Shown: positions 1-9,055, counted from the stretch's first letter. The stretch is 64,000 nucleotides of DNA from Rossellomorea sp. SC111 (GCF_024733565.1 NZ_JANIOC010000003.1:1-64000); one strand, 5' to 3'. Notes: generated from the sequence alone by a model not told the origin. Numbers and translations are program-made.

Positions 1-33
1 TCGTCCTGAGCCAGGATCAAACTCTCCGATAAA
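1..33 (-). rRNA. 16S rRNA, 5' end only (partial)
   Basis: Read on the minus strand, the edge contains TTTATCGGAGAG followed by the universal 27F site (AGAGTTTGATCCTGGCTCAG) and GGACGA, which is the start of a Bacillus-type 16S rRNA. The mature 5' end is expected near base 33; the rest of the gene lies beyond the left edge. The rrn operon is therefore transcribed out of the window. Confidence 0.97.
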
Positions 34-144
34 AGTTTGAATAGCTCTTTAAAAATAAATCTAGAATTAACGTTGACGTATTGTCTTGTTTTGTTCAGTT
101 TTCAAGGTTCAATGTTTATCACTTGTCCAAGAAGCGACTTTATT

Positions 145-174
145 AATATATCATGTTTCACACTTTCGCGTCAA
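145..174 (-). promoter_or_regulatory. rrn promoter P2 (sigma-A)
   Basis: Minus strand TTGACG (174-169), 18-bp spacer, TATATT (150-145). It lies about 110 bp before the 16S 5' end, as expected of a Bacillus rrn proximal promoter. The -10 box is followed by AATAAA and a GTCGCTT-like segment also seen after the distal promoter. Confidence 0.7.
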
Positions 175-229
175 CAACTTTATTCATTTATTTTTCATGA
201 ATGATGTTGCTGTATCAGCGACGTTTATT

Positions 230-258
230 AATATAACACGCAGTTAATGCTATTGCAA
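230..258 (-). promoter_or_regulatory. rrn promoter P1 (sigma-A)
   Basis: Minus strand TTGCAA (258-253), 17-bp spacer, TATATT (235-230), about 85 bp upstream of the second promoter. Tandem promoters are typical of Bacillus rrn operons. The bases after both -10 boxes are nearly the same (AATAAA then GTCGCT). Confidence 0.6.
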
Positions 259-367
259 TATATTTTTAAGGAAAACTTAAAATATAATTAACCTTAAGCA
301 TGTTCTGATAATCGGATATCCTCCATATACATGAGTACTACGCATTCTGAAAGGGGATTTTTCTGAC

Positions 368-544
368 ATGCTTACAACCGTTGCTCTATTTCTATCTTTC
401 ATCATGGCAGTATATTTATTTGCGTATTCTTATGTACAGGCCCTTAAGATATGTGAAAGTACTGCTCCTGTCAGGGGACTGACCTTTATTTTTTCTGTTG
501 TCATGGCTTTTGTTTTTTCCGGGTTTACATACGTATTTTCTTAA
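368..544 (+). CDS. Small hypothetical membrane protein, 58 aa
   Basis: An open frame starts with ATG, preceded 11 bases upstream by AAAGGGG (350-356), and ends at TAA just before a strong hairpin terminator. The product begins MLTTVALFLSFIMAVYLF and has two hydrophobic stretches (about residues 4-25 and 38-57) around a short polar middle (KICESTAPVRG). This suggests a two-pass or hairpin membrane protein. I do not recognise a family. It is divergent from the rrn operon and convergent with the acetyltransferase. A start signal, membrane character and a terminator right after the stop support a real gene, but no homolog was checked. Confidence 0.6.
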   Translation: MLTTVALFLSFIMAVYLFAYSYVQALKICESTAPVRGLTFIFSVVMAFVFSGFTYVFS

Positions 545-555
545 GTCCGATGAAA

Positions 556-597
556 CAAAAAGGCTAAGGGGCTCCTTCGCTCCTTAGTCTTTTTGTT
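556..597. terminator. Bidirectional Rho-independent terminator
   Basis: AAAAAGGCTAAGGGG / CTCCTTAGTCTTTTT form an imperfect stem around CTCCTTCG, with an A run on the left and a T run on the right, so it can stop transcription from both converging genes. The stop codon of the minus-strand acetyltransferase lies inside it. Confidence 0.8.
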
Positions 598-1084
598 TGA
601 GGTCCAATAGCAGTCCTTCTTCCGGGTGCTCTTCATTCCCTATTGTCAATATCTCTTCCTTCAACAGGACAGGATTATATTTGTAATAAAAGTGTTTCGA
701 CGGGTTCTCTTTCAACACCCAGATCCACATGGAGTTGAAGCCTTTGTTCTTGAGCTCTCGCCTGGCAATATCAAATAATGCTTTCCCAATGCCCTTCCCT
801 TGATAATCTTCCAAAAGGTAGATGGCATACAACTCTCCTTCATATTTACCTGAACGCTCTTTTCCAATTGAAACAAAACCTACGATTTCTCCGTCTCCCT
901 TTTCACATACATACGTGTGATGGGAATCTTCAAGGATATTGACCCACCTCTTTTCTCTTTCCACTATGGATAAAGACTCGAGGTAATCTTCTGAAACGAT
1001 TCCCCGGTAGGTGGTCCTCCAGCTATGCACATGGACGTATGCCAGTCCTTTTGCGTCTTGCTTTTCTGCCTTTCTATAGTGCAT
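584..1084 (-). CDS. GNAT family N-acetyltransferase, 166 aa
   Basis: Predicted acetyl-CoA-dependent N-acetyltransferase; the acceptor cannot be read from the sequence. The acetyl-CoA loop QGKGIGKAL sits at about residues 95-103, after the beta-4 strand (ELYAIYLLEDY), the standard GNAT arrangement. Length is typical of a single-domain member. ATG is preceded by GGGAGGTG at good distance. The gene starts 11 bases inside the 3' end of the upstream EamA transporter gene, so the two are probably translationally coupled and cotranscribed. Such pairs sometimes act on the same small molecule (modify and export), but that is only inference. Confidence 0.85.
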   Translation of the reverse strand: MHYRKAEKQDAKGLAYVHVHSWRTTYRGIVSEDYLESLSIVEREKRWVNILEDSHHTYVCEKGDGEIVGFVSIGKERSGKYEGELYAIYLLEDYQGKGIGKALFDIARRELKNKGFNSMWIWVLKENPSKHFYYKYNPVLLKEEILTIGNEEHPEEGLLLDLKQKD

Positions 1085-1991
1085 CCGTCTTCACCTCCCT
1101 GGCACGGGTAAGTTTTTTCAGTTTTCTTTCTTCTATTAAAAAGAGAGTGACACCGGTCATAATGACCATGCCGCCTATCACCTGAGTCATCTGAACTTTT
1201 TCCGCCAAGAGCCAATAGGCGAGGAGAGATGCACCGATTGGTTCAAAGAGGATTGCCATGGAGATCGTCGAGGTACTTAACCACTTTAACGACCAATTAA
1301 ACAATGAATGCCCGAGTAGCGTCGGGATGATGGCAAGAAGAAGGAAGTAGGCCCAATCCTCTTTCGGGTAAGGTCCAAGACTTTCCGACCGGACAAGGAC
1401 ATAGATCAATAAGACGATTGAGCTTATGGCATAAACGAGATACGTATAAGTCATAAGAGATAGCCGTTTTCTGATTGTCTGCCCGAATAAGAGGTATCCC
1501 GTTATAAGGGCGCATGCAATCAAAGCCAAAATATCTCCCCAGAGAGCGCTGCCGCTTATACGGAAGTCCCCCCAGCTGATGATGAAGCTCCCGGCAACGG
1601 CTAAGACAGCGGATAATAAAGCCTTCGCCGTCAATTTCTCCTGAAAGAATAGGTACGCACCGATAAACGCGAATAACGGTTGGAGTGTGACAAGCACCGT
1701 TGAACTCGCGACCGAGGTGTAGTGTAACGATTCAAACCAAAGGATGAAATGAAACGCCAGGAATACACCTGCTAAAATCGAAAACATCCAATCTCTCACA
1801 GTAATAAGTTTCAATTCCTTCACATACTTTAAGAAAAATACCGGGGACATTAGAAGAACGGTGAAAAACAACCGGTAAAATGCCAAAATGCCTGATGGCG
1901 CACTCGATACCTTCACTAAGATGGCAGAGGTCGAAACGGAGATGACTCCGATAGCAAGTATAAGGTATGGATTTACTTTCGTATCCGACAT
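1074..1991 (-). CDS. EamA/DMT-family transporter, 305 aa
   Basis: Ten-helix drug/metabolite exporter of the EamA (RhaT) superfamily. The protein is almost wholly hydrophobic, with two EamA repeats at about residues 10-145 and 155-290. The second repeat carries the usual proline/glycine-rich ending (ATLLGHSLFNWSL ... LFEPIGASLLAYWLL). The C-terminus is short and basic (EERKLKKLTRAREVK), consistent with a cytoplasmic tail. A strong AGGAGG site precedes ATG. Substrate is unknown. It is the first gene of a two-gene unit with the overlapping acetyltransferase. Confidence 0.88.
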   Translation of the reverse strand: MSDTKVNPYLILAIGVISVSTSAILVKVSSAPSGILAFYRLFFTVLLMSPVFFLKYVKELKLITVRDWMFSILAGVFLAFHFILWFESLHYTSVASSTVLVTLQPLFAFIGAYLFFQEKLTAKALLSAVLAVAGSFIISWGDFRISGSALWGDILALIACALITGYLLFGQTIRKRLSLMTYTYLVYAISSIVLLIYVLVRSESLGPYPKEDWAYFLLLAIIPTLLGHSLFNWSLKWLSTSTISMAILFEPIGASLLAYWLLAEKVQMTQVIGGMVIMTGVTLFLIEERKLKKLTRAREVKTDAL

Positions 1992-2094
1992 GACAGACCT
2001 CCTGATATATGTTGTTCATTGCTCTATTTTATAATCAGACGAACCGAATTACTACATGAATTTTTTTGGAGTCTGAAGGATTGGAGGGGGATGA

Positions 2095-2787
2095 ATGGAA
2101 CTATTAGATACGACATTCTTGATAAAACTCGGTGTTTCAGCCGTATTGGGATTGATCATAGGTCTCGAGAGGGAATTGAAGAGAAAGCCTGTAGGGCTGA
2201 AGACGTCTCTTGTCATCTGCATTGTGAGTTGTTTATTAACGATTGTGTCAATGGAATCAGCCTATCTTGCTGAGGGATCGGATAAAGTGAACATCACCAT
2301 GGACCCGCTTCGATTAGCCGCTCAGATCGTTTCGGGTATCGGCTTCCTGGGAGCAGGTGTCATCCTGCGCAAAGGGAACGATAGTATTTCAGGTTTGACC
2401 ACTGCTGCGATGATTTGGGGGGCAGCAGGAATAGGGATAGCCGTAGGAGCAGGCTTTTATTTCGAAGCAACTGCAGGGGTCATCCTGTTGATCGTATCTG
2501 TAGAAGTGGTCCCGATCATCATTACTTACTTAGGCCCAAAGCGTCTGAGGGAAAAAGAATTATCCCTACGCGCCACGATATCCGAAAAGAAGGAGATCAA
2601 GTCGATCATTGAAAAAATCAAAGCCGAAGAGATTACCATTGAAAATATCAGGATCAAAGATTTGAAGAATCAGCACCATCTATTAGAGTTAAAGATCATA
2701 GTTGATTTCAGGAAAAAGACGGTAGACATTTACTACACCATTTCAGATATAGAAGGAATCAAGGATGTAGAGATTGAAAGCTTATAA
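2095..2787 (+). CDS. MgtC/SapB family membrane protein, 230 aa
   Basis: MgtC/SapB family proteins are inner-membrane proteins linked to magnesium limitation and to control of the F-type ATPase in pathogens; in bacilli the role is less clear. Family marks are GLERELKRKPVGLKT at about residues 23-37 and GIGFLGAG at about 81-88, within 4-5 membrane helices (residues 1-150). A soluble C-terminal part (about 160-230) has an ACT-like pattern. ATG follows GGAGGGGGATGA. It stands alone between the EamA unit and the fructose operon, with a terminator directly after it. I saw no magnesium riboswitch upstream. Confidence 0.88.
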   Translation: MELLDTTFLIKLGVSAVLGLIIGLERELKRKPVGLKTSLVICIVSCLLTIVSMESAYLAEGSDKVNITMDPLRLAAQIVSGIGFLGAGVILRKGNDSISGLTTAAMIWGAAGIGIAVGAGFYFEATAGVILLIVSVEVVPIIITYLGPKRLREKELSLRATISEKKEIKSIIEKIKAEEITIENIRIKDLKNQHHLLELKIIVDFRKKTVDIYYTISDIEGIKDVEIESL

Positions 2788-2794
2788 ACGCAAC

Positions 2795-2827
2795 AAAGAA
2801 CGAGGAGAAAGTCCCTCGTTCTTTTAT
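2795..2827. terminator. Bidirectional terminator (mgtC / fruA)
   Basis: AAAGAACGAGG - AGAAAGT - CCCTCGTTCTTTT, a near-perfect stem with A and T flanks, between the converging mgtC-like and fruA genes. Confidence 0.85.
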
Positions 2828-2842
2828 TTGTCCTACTCCAGG

Positions 2843-4717
2843 CTATTTTACAGGTTTCTTCAAGAAGCCTACCATTAGCGCTGTAATGACGGATCCGATC
2901 AGAACCGCCAGTAGATATAAGAATGGATTCCCTTCCACTACAGGGAAGACGAATAATCCCCCATGCGGTGCAGGTAAACCGATCCCGAAGAACATGGTCA
3001 ATGCCCCTGCAATCGCAGATCCCGCCACAATCGATGGAATCACACGGAATGGATCCGCTGCTGCAAATGGAATCGCGCCTTCGGTAATAAAGGAAGCACC
3101 CATAAAGTAAGCAGCAATACCTGCTTTCCGCTCATTATCATTGAACTTCTTCTTAAATAATGTCGTTGCCATGGCAAGTCCTAATGGAGGTACCATCCCC
3201 CCTGCCATAATGGCCGCATGTGGTGCTAAGTTCCCGCCTTCTATCATGGCGATACCGAACGTGAAGGCCGCTTTGTTGATAGGACCTCCCATGTCGACAG
3301 CCATCATTCCACCGAGGATCAATCCAAGCAATATCAAGTTCCCTGTCCCCAGCCCGTCAAGCCAGTTCTGGATGCCCGTATTGAGTGCACTCAGAGGTTC
3401 AACCAGGAATTGAAGCATGATCACACCTGTAATGAAAATACCAAGTAACGGATAAATGAGCACCGGCTTGATTCCTTCCAGTGCGGAAGGGAAATTCTTA
3501 GTCAACCGTTTGATACCAAGTACGACATAACCGGCTAAGAAACCGGCAATGATCCCGCCTAAAAACCCACTTTGACCCGTTGCCGCAATCAATCCGCCTA
3601 CCATACCCGGTGCAAATCCAGGTCGGTCGGCTATACTCATGGCTATGAATCCTGCAAGGACAGGAACCATCAGATAAAAGGCATTTCCTCCACCGATCGT
3701 ATTCAAGATCGCCGCAAACTCATTGTACTCCGGAGAATCAGGGTTCGCTGACTGAATGCCGAATAGAAATGAGATCGCAATCAGGATCCCTCCTCCTACG
3801 ACGAACGGAAGCATGTTGGATACACCATTCATAAGGTGTTTATAGAAACCGGATTTTTGCTTTTTCTCAGAGCCCTTATCGGTATCTTCCTCCTGTTCTC
3901 CCCCTTTATAAACCGGGCCATCCTTTTTCATGGCTTGATTCAATAGTTCTTCAGGACGTCTGATCGCTTCCGCCACAGGAACTTCGATGACGTGTTTTCC
4001 CTTGAAGCGGTTCATTTCCACTTTCGTGTCCGCTGCGACAATGATGGCTATGGCACTTTCGATTTCATCTTGTGTCAGGACGTTCTTCGCCCCCCCTGAA
4101 CCATTTGTCTCTACTTTCAGATTCACATCCATCGTTTTTGCCTTTGCCTTTAAAGCGTCGGCTGCCATATACGTATGAGCTATCCCGGTAGGACAAGCCG
4201 TTACAGCAAGTATTTTCCCGCCCGGATCTGACGTTTCAACGGGTGTCTCTTCTTTTTTATCCTCACCATCATGAGCGTTGATGATTTCCAATACCTCTTC
4301 TTTTGTAGCGGCATTCAAAAGCGCTTTCCGGACGTCCATATCCATCAGCATGGAAGAAAGGCGACTGAGTGCTTCTAAATGGGTCTGATTCGCCCCTTCA
4401 GTCGCTGCAATCATAAAGAAAAGATGAGCTGGTGCGCCATCAAGGGATTCATAATCAACGCCCTCTACTGATTTCCCGAACGCAATCGCAGGTGCTTTAA
4501 CAGCGGATGTTTTCGCATGGGGAATCGCAATTCCTTCTCCGATCCCAGTCGTACTCTGTGCTTCCCGATTAAGGATCGCTTTCTTGAATTCATCACGGTC
4601 CTGCAATTTACCGCTTTGATCCAAAACGGATACCAACTCGTCAATGACTCCGTTTTTTGAATGAGAAGATACCTGAAGCTGAATCGTATCTTTTGTCAGT
4701 AATTCCGTTATTCTCAT
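2843..4717 (-). CDS. fruA: PTS fructose-specific enzyme IIABC, 624 aa
   Basis: Takes up fructose and releases fructose 1-phosphate inside the cell, using phosphate from HPr. Three fused domains: IIA (about residues 1-150) with the phospho-histidine in GIAIPHAK (H67); IIB (about 167-265) with the phospho-cysteine in TACPTGIAHTY (C175); IIC (about 295-620), polytopic, with GPINKAAF and PAPHGGLF signatures. A charged linker (about 268-292) separates IIB from IIC. GAGGGGGAATTCAAA precedes ATG. It is the last gene of the fruR-fruK-fruA operon, 14 bp after fruK, and its length is close to the usual 620-640 aa. Confidence 0.97.
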   Translation of the reverse strand: MRITELLTKDTIQLQVSSHSKNGVIDELVSVLDQSGKLQDRDEFKKAILNREAQSTTGIGEGIAIPHAKTSAVKAPAIAFGKSVEGVDYESLDGAPAHLFFMIAATEGANQTHLEALSRLSSMLMDMDVRKALLNAATKEEVLEIINAHDGEDKKEETPVETSDPGGKILAVTACPTGIAHTYMAADALKAKAKTMDVNLKVETNGSGGAKNVLTQDEIESAIAIIVAADTKVEMNRFKGKHVIEVPVAEAIRRPEELLNQAMKKDGPVYKGGEQEEDTDKGSEKKQKSGFYKHLMNGVSNMLPFVVGGGILIAISFLFGIQSANPDSPEYNEFAAILNTIGGGNAFYLMVPVLAGFIAMSIADRPGFAPGMVGGLIAATGQSGFLGGIIAGFLAGYVVLGIKRLTKNFPSALEGIKPVLIYPLLGIFITGVIMLQFLVEPLSALNTGIQNWLDGLGTGNLILLGLILGGMMAVDMGGPINKAAFTFGIAMIEGGNLAPHAAIMAGGMVPPLGLAMATTLFKKKFNDNERKAGIAAYFMGASFITEGAIPFAAADPFRVIPSIVAGSAIAGALTMFFGIGLPAPHGGLFVFPVVEGNPFLYLLAVLIGSVITALMVGFLKKPVK

Positions 4718-4731
4718 TTTGAATTCCCCCT

Positions 4732-5643
4732 CTATATGTTTGTAATCTGAATATCTTCAAATAATCTTTCTACGTGTTCCGATGAACAGAGGCCAATGGA
4801 ATAGGCAGTCGCCGATCCGGCTGAGGTACCCAAGCGGAATGAATCCTTCACGCTCCATCCCCTCGACAGGCCGGCAAGGAATCCGGCGACCGTTGAATCC
4901 CCTGCACCGACCGAGCTTTTCAATTCCCCCTTAGGTACAGAAGAATAAAATACATCATCTTCAGTCAGTAGAAGTGCACCTTTTTCAGCCATGGATACCA
5001 TGACGTTTTCAACACCGGTATCTTTGAGTTTCTTTCCGTAATGTACTGCTTTTTCAATAGAGTCGATCTCAACATCAAACATTTCCCCGAGCTCATGATG
5101 ATTCGGCTTGATAAGGAATGGCTTTAAGGACAGGACCGGTTCGATCAGTTTTTTCTCAGCATCGATGATTACTTTTGTCCCCTGTTTTTCACATTGAGTC
5201 GCAATCTCCTGATAAAATGTTTTTGGCACAGAACCAGGTATGCTACCGGCAAGCACGATCATGTCATCTTCCGTCAAGGAAGATATTTGATCGAGCAGCT
5301 CCCGGATATGCTCTTCAGTAATGGAAGGGCCGCTTCCGTTTATTTCCGTCTCATCATCCGCCTTCACCTTGACGTTTATGCGAGAGGGTTCCTTTACTTC
5401 GACAAACTCTGTTCTGATATCCTCTTGATTCAAAAATTGTTTAATGTATTCCCCCGTATGTCCACCTGCAAATCCGAGAGCCACACTATCCACGTTCAAT
5501 TTGTGTAAAACACGGGAGACGTTGATTCCCTTTCCCCCTGGAAAAGCACTTTCCGCACTGCTCCGGTTTAGACCGCCTTTTTGAAAGGAGTCAAGTTCCA
5601 TAATGTAATCTACAGAAGGGTTCAGTGTTAATGTATAAATCAT
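4732..5643 (-). CDS. fruK: 1-phosphofructokinase, 303 aa
   Basis: Phosphorylates fructose 1-phosphate to fructose 1,6-bisphosphate with ATP, the step after FruA. It is a PfkB/ribokinase-fold enzyme: substrate motif PGGKGINVSR at about residues 35-44, VLAGSIPGSVP at about 130-140, and the C-terminal signature GAGDSTVAGF with the catalytic base Asp249. Length matches the family. ATG overlaps the fruR stop codon (ATGA), which indicates translational coupling; the same operon supplies the transporter downstream. Confidence 0.96.
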   Translation of the reverse strand: MIYTLTLNPSVDYIMELDSFQKGGLNRSSAESAFPGGKGINVSRVLHKLNVDSVALGFAGGHTGEYIKQFLNQEDIRTEFVEVKEPSRINVKVKADDETEINGSGPSITEEHIRELLDQISSLTEDDMIVLAGSIPGSVPKTFYQEIATQCEKQGTKVIIDAEKKLIEPVLSLKPFLIKPNHHELGEMFDVEIDSIEKAVHYGKKLKDTGVENVMVSMAEKGALLLTEDDVFYSSVPKGELKSSVGAGDSTVAGFLAGLSRGWSVKDSFRLGTSAGSATAYSIGLCSSEHVERLFEDIQITNI

Positions 5644-6392
5644 GCTGTCACAACCTTTATTGTAGTTTGATTCTTCATTTCCTTATCATGTTCTTCATCC
5701 AGAGTGTTCGTAATGATCATCGCTTTATCGAGATCCACTATTTTACTGAAAGCAATCTCCCCAAATTTCGAATCATCGGCAAGAAATATAGCTTCTCTTG
5801 ATAACTCGATGGCCATGCGCTTCACCTGGGCCTCTTCAGGATCAGGGGTGGTGAATCCATATTGTGCATGCACGCCGTTTGCTCCCATAAATGCTTTATC
5901 AAACCGGTATTGACGAATGGAGTCCAGTGCCCCACTACCGACCATCGCTCTCGTTACGGGCTTGACGTACCCACCGATCATATAGGTTTTAAATCCTTTT
6001 TGAAGCAGGGCTTCCACATGGGTCAATCCATTCGTGACAACGACAATGTCTTTTTCAGGAAGATAATCGATCAGACTCAAGGTCGTCGTACCGGCATCCA
6101 GATAGATGCAATCCCCTTCTTCCACCAGAGCGGCTGCGTATCGGCCGATCGCCTGTTTCTCATGAAGGCTTTTGGATGATTTTTCAGAAACGCTCAATTC
6201 CTTCAGTTTGCCTTGAAGCTTTGACGCCCCGCCATGGACCCTCTTCAGGAATTTCTCCTGTTCAAGCTGCGTCAGGTCCCTTCGAATCGTTGACTCTGAG
6301 GCATTCGTTGCATCCACGATATCCTGGATCTTAATCGCATCCTTCTCCTTCAATAAGTCTAAAATGATTCGATGACGTTCCTCGGTTAACAT
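5640..6392 (-). CDS. fruR: DeoR-family fructose operon repressor, 250 aa
   Basis: DeoR-type repressors of this kind respond to fructose 1-phosphate or fructose 1,6-bisphosphate. N-terminal winged helix (LTEERHRIILDLLKEKD ... ASESTIRRDLTQLE, residues 2-45) with the family hallmark RVHGGA near 51-56, then a DeoR sensor domain with EGDCIYLDAGTTT. The open frame runs 23 codons further upstream, but AGGAGAGACC directly before ATG at 6392 and the promoter -10 box lying inside the extension show that 6392 is the start. First gene of fruRKA; the TGATTRA array upstream is its likely operator. Confidence 0.93.
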   Translation of the reverse strand: MLTEERHRIILDLLKEKDAIKIQDIVDATNASESTIRRDLTQLEQEKFLKRVHGGASKLQGKLKELSVSEKSSKSLHEKQAIGRYAAALVEEGDCIYLDAGTTTLSLIDYLPEKDIVVVTNGLTHVEALLQKGFKTYMIGGYVKPVTRAMVGSGALDSIRQYRFDKAFMGANGVHAQYGFTTPDPEEAQVKRMAIELSREAIFLADDSKFGEIAFSKIVDLDKAMIITNTLDEEHDKEMKNQTTIKVVTA

Positions 6393-6428
6393 GGTCTCTC
6401 CTACTTTCTCCGATCGTTTGTTACCTTC

Positions 6429-6457
6429 ATTATAATGAGAACGGTTACAAAAATCAA
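6429..6457 (-). promoter_or_regulatory. fru operon promoter (sigma-A)
   Basis: Minus strand TTGATT (6457-6452), 17-bp spacer, TATAAT (6434-6429). Transcription would start near 6422, about 30 nt before the fruR ATG. The -35 box overlaps the first TGATTRA repeat. Confidence 0.7.
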
Positions 6458-6524
6458 TCATTTTTAATCAAAAACATTCAATTTCAATCATTAATCAGTC
6501 ATAATTGATCAATGCATTTAATCA
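6452..6524 (-). promoter_or_regulatory. Array of five TGATTRA repeats, probable FruR operator
   Basis: On the minus strand the heptamer TGATTRA occurs five times in 71 bp: 6454-6460, 6464-6470, 6484-6490, 6491-6497 and 6518-6524. All are in the same orientation and the first overlaps the -35 box. Direct-repeat operators fit DeoR-family repressors; assignment to FruR is inference from position. Confidence 0.5.
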
Positions 6525-6603
6525 ACTGTCAAAATCCTTCTTTTTTCCCTCTGCTGATTTTCCCCACATATTCAGCAGTTGAACGAACAACTCCTCCCCA
6601 CAA

Positions 6604-6646
6604 CAAAAAAAGCCAGCCCCCACCATCATGGTGAAAGGACTGGCTC
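6604..6646 (-). terminator. ltaS terminator
   Basis: Minus strand GCCAGTCC...CCATGATGG...GGCTGGC hairpin followed by seven T, directly after the ltaS stop codon. Confidence 0.8.
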
Positions 6647-6657
6647 GCATTCCCGAA

Positions 6658-8637
6658 TTACTCGTGCGACTCTTCCTGTGAAGCTTCAGGATTTTCTGTG
6701 CTTTTCGGATTCGGGTTTATATATTGATAATCTGAACGATCGATTTGTTTATAGCCTTCTGGTTTGTAGAAACGAAGTAAGTCTTCATATACTACTTTAT
6801 CTGAAAGTTCGAGACGTTTCGTAGCTTCTTTAGATGCCTCTTCACATGCGTTGCTTCCTTCTTCTACAGGTTGACCCGTTTCGTTATCGTAACATACCCC
6901 TTTAATATCAGAGTACTCAGGTGTAATGACGTCTCCATTACGGAACGGTACGATCTGCTTGCGATCTTTGGACAGTAAGTCCTGACCGAAGCTGATGAAG
7001 TCTTTGTTATCCACACCAAGAAGGTTGAATAGTGTTTCACGGACGTCTATTTGACCACCGTATGTGTGGTTGACTTCACCTTTTACTCCTGGAGCAATGA
7101 TGAATAACGGAACACGTTGAAGCTGTGCATTTTTGAAATCTGTGATTTCTTCGCCTGTGACTTGTTCCATTGCTTTATTGTGGTTTTCAGAAATACCATA
7201 GTGATCGCCGTAAAGGACGATGACGGTATCATCATATAGTCCACTTTCTTTCAGATCATTAAAGAATTGTTCCAAAGCAGAATCCATATAGTTGGCCGTT
7301 TGGAAATAACGGTTCACTACACCATCGCCAAATTGACCCGGTTCGAAGTCTGTATCATCCTCATGACGATCGAACGGGAAGTGGTTCGATAGCGAAATGA
7401 ATTTCGTATAGAACGGCTGTGGTAATTTTTCTAGCATCGGCATGGACTCTTCAAAGAACGGCTTATCCTTTAATCCGTAAGGAAGCTGCTCTTCCGGTTT
7501 ACTCATATCATAATACGTTGCATCGTAGAACTCATCATATCCCATCGTGCGATACATTTCAGAACGGTTCCAGAACGTTTTATAGTTTCCGTGGAACGCC
7601 GCTGAAGTATATCCTTCACCTTTTAAGATTCCAGGTGCGGATTGTAACGTGTTGTTTGCGTTCGTCATGTAAACGGCACCCTGAGGTAATCCGAATAATC
7701 CATTTTCCATGATGAACTCGGCATCTGATGTCTTTCCTTGCCCCGTCTGGTGGAAGAAGTTATCGAAATAGATCGCATCTTCTTTTTCCACTAGTGAGTT
7801 AAGGAATGGCGTTACCTCTTGCCCATCGATTTCTTTCCCGATCACAAAGTTTTGCAGGGATTCCATCGATACATAAATGACGTTTTTACCTTTTGCTTTA
7901 CCGAAATATTCAGGGTTCGGATCCACTTTATTGGCTTTTACATAGTTCTCTACTTCTGATACTTCATTGCTGTCTGCCAGGGCACGCTTGGCAGATGTCT
8001 TAGAATTCTGGATCACATCATAAATCGTAAAGTTGTGAGTACCAAGATACTTCACAAGATAGTTACGGTCAAAGCTTCGTGTTAATAGTTCTGGACGATC
8101 AATCTCCGCAAGGCCAAGGTTCAGTAAGAACACAAGGACTGCTGATGTCATGACGGCAAATACTGAACGGAAGCGTAATTTTTCCTGTGGCTTCACTTTT
8201 TTCATGATCATTAATCCGATGATAATGAACAGGTCAGAGAAGTACAGAATATCGATAGGACTCAATAATTCCAGTGCACTTCCACCAAGTCCGTTATTCG
8301 TCTTTGCCTGAAGTAATACCGGAACTGTAATGAAGTCATTAAAGAAACGATAGTACACTACGTTCGCATAAAGGACAAAGGACATCAGGAAGTTAATGAC
8401 GATGAATGCAATATACCGTCCCTTGCCTTTCCAGAATAATGCCAGTGCAAAGAATAGGAGCGCTGAGCTTAATGGGTTAAGAAATAAAAGAAAATGCTGA
8501 AGCGCATTTTGTATTCCGAGATTAAATTCGGCTAAATATACTGCGTAGGTCTTGATCCAAAATAATACGACGACTGTAAAGAAGAACGATAACTTCCCAG
8601 TGCGCATATCTTCAAACTGTCTTTTAAAGAAGTTCAT
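6658..8637 (-). CDS. ltaS: Lipoteichoic acid synthase (LtaS family), 659 aa
   Basis: Polymerises glycerol phosphate from phosphatidylglycerol to build lipoteichoic acid on the outer membrane face. Five N-terminal membrane segments (to about residue 180), then an extracellular sulfatase-fold domain. Metal and catalytic residues are visible: Glu259 in YVSMES, nucleophile Thr303 in TGQGKTSDAE, and GDHYG near the end of the domain. An A-L-A signal-peptidase-type site at 219-221 lies just before the catalytic domain, as in S. aureus LtaS. AGGTGATG precedes ATG. Bacilli carry several paralogs (LtaS, YfnI, YqgS, YvgJ), so which one this is stays open. The acidic C-terminal tail is low complexity. 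Confidence 0.92.
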   Translation of the reverse strand: MNFFKRQFEDMRTGKLSFFFTVVVLFWIKTYAVYLAEFNLGIQNALQHFLLFLNPLSSALLFFALALFWKGKGRYIAFIVINFLMSFVLYANVVYYRFFNDFITVPVLLQAKTNNGLGGSALELLSPIDILYFSDLFIIIGLMIMKKVKPQEKLRFRSVFAVMTSAVLVFLLNLGLAEIDRPELLTRSFDRNYLVKYLGTHNFTIYDVIQNSKTSAKRALADSNEVSEVENYVKANKVDPNPEYFGKAKGKNVIYVSMESLQNFVIGKEIDGQEVTPFLNSLVEKEDAIYFDNFFHQTGQGKTSDAEFIMENGLFGLPQGAVYMTNANNTLQSAPGILKGEGYTSAAFHGNYKTFWNRSEMYRTMGYDEFYDATYYDMSKPEEQLPYGLKDKPFFEESMPMLEKLPQPFYTKFISLSNHFPFDRHEDDTDFEPGQFGDGVVNRYFQTANYMDSALEQFFNDLKESGLYDDTVIVLYGDHYGISENHNKAMEQVTGEEITDFKNAQLQRVPLFIIAPGVKGEVNHTYGGQIDVRETLFNLLGVDNKDFISFGQDLLSKDRKQIVPFRNGDVITPEYSDIKGVCYDNETGQPVEEGSNACEEASKEATKRLELSDKVVYEDLLRFYKPEGYKQIDRSDYQYINPNPKSTENPEASQEESHE

Positions 8638-9055
8638 ACTTCATCACCTTTTTTTATTGTATTTAATTTATAGCAATTATTAGCATCATTTGATTAAGAG
8701 ATTGTAAAGCGAATGTAAATCCAATCGAATCAACAACGAGTATTATAACAAAAATTGATTTCATGTGTATAACATTTTGCGGTAAATGTAACAAAAATAT
8801 TTCATGGGGATTCGACAAACGCCGCCAAATACGGTGCAGATGCCTTGGCTGACAAGGGTTAAGGATATTTGAACAAGAAGTGAACGGCCCATATATTCCC
8901 ACCCTGGTGGTTGAATATACTACCATTGTAAAATATATCCTTGTTTTGTTTGCTCAGTGTAAACTAATTCCCCATAAATCTTTACGTAAAACATAAATCC
9001 CTCATGAAATTTTTACCAGTAAGTTAGGTGTATTCACATTTATTATGCTCCATCC
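8638..9055. other. 418-bp intergenic region, ltaS upstream region
   Basis: AT-rich. On the minus strand a TATAAT box (8747-8742) about 105 bp before the ltaS ATG is the best promoter candidate, with no clear -35. Between about 8800 and 9000 the base composition is less AT-rich, but I find no convincing gene, RNA or repeat. The open frames here lack ribosome sites. Confidence 0.4.

Noticed and set aside
8663..8926. 87-codon minus-strand frame upstream of ltaS
   Set aside because: No ribosome site, unusual composition, and the ltaS promoter candidate lies inside it.
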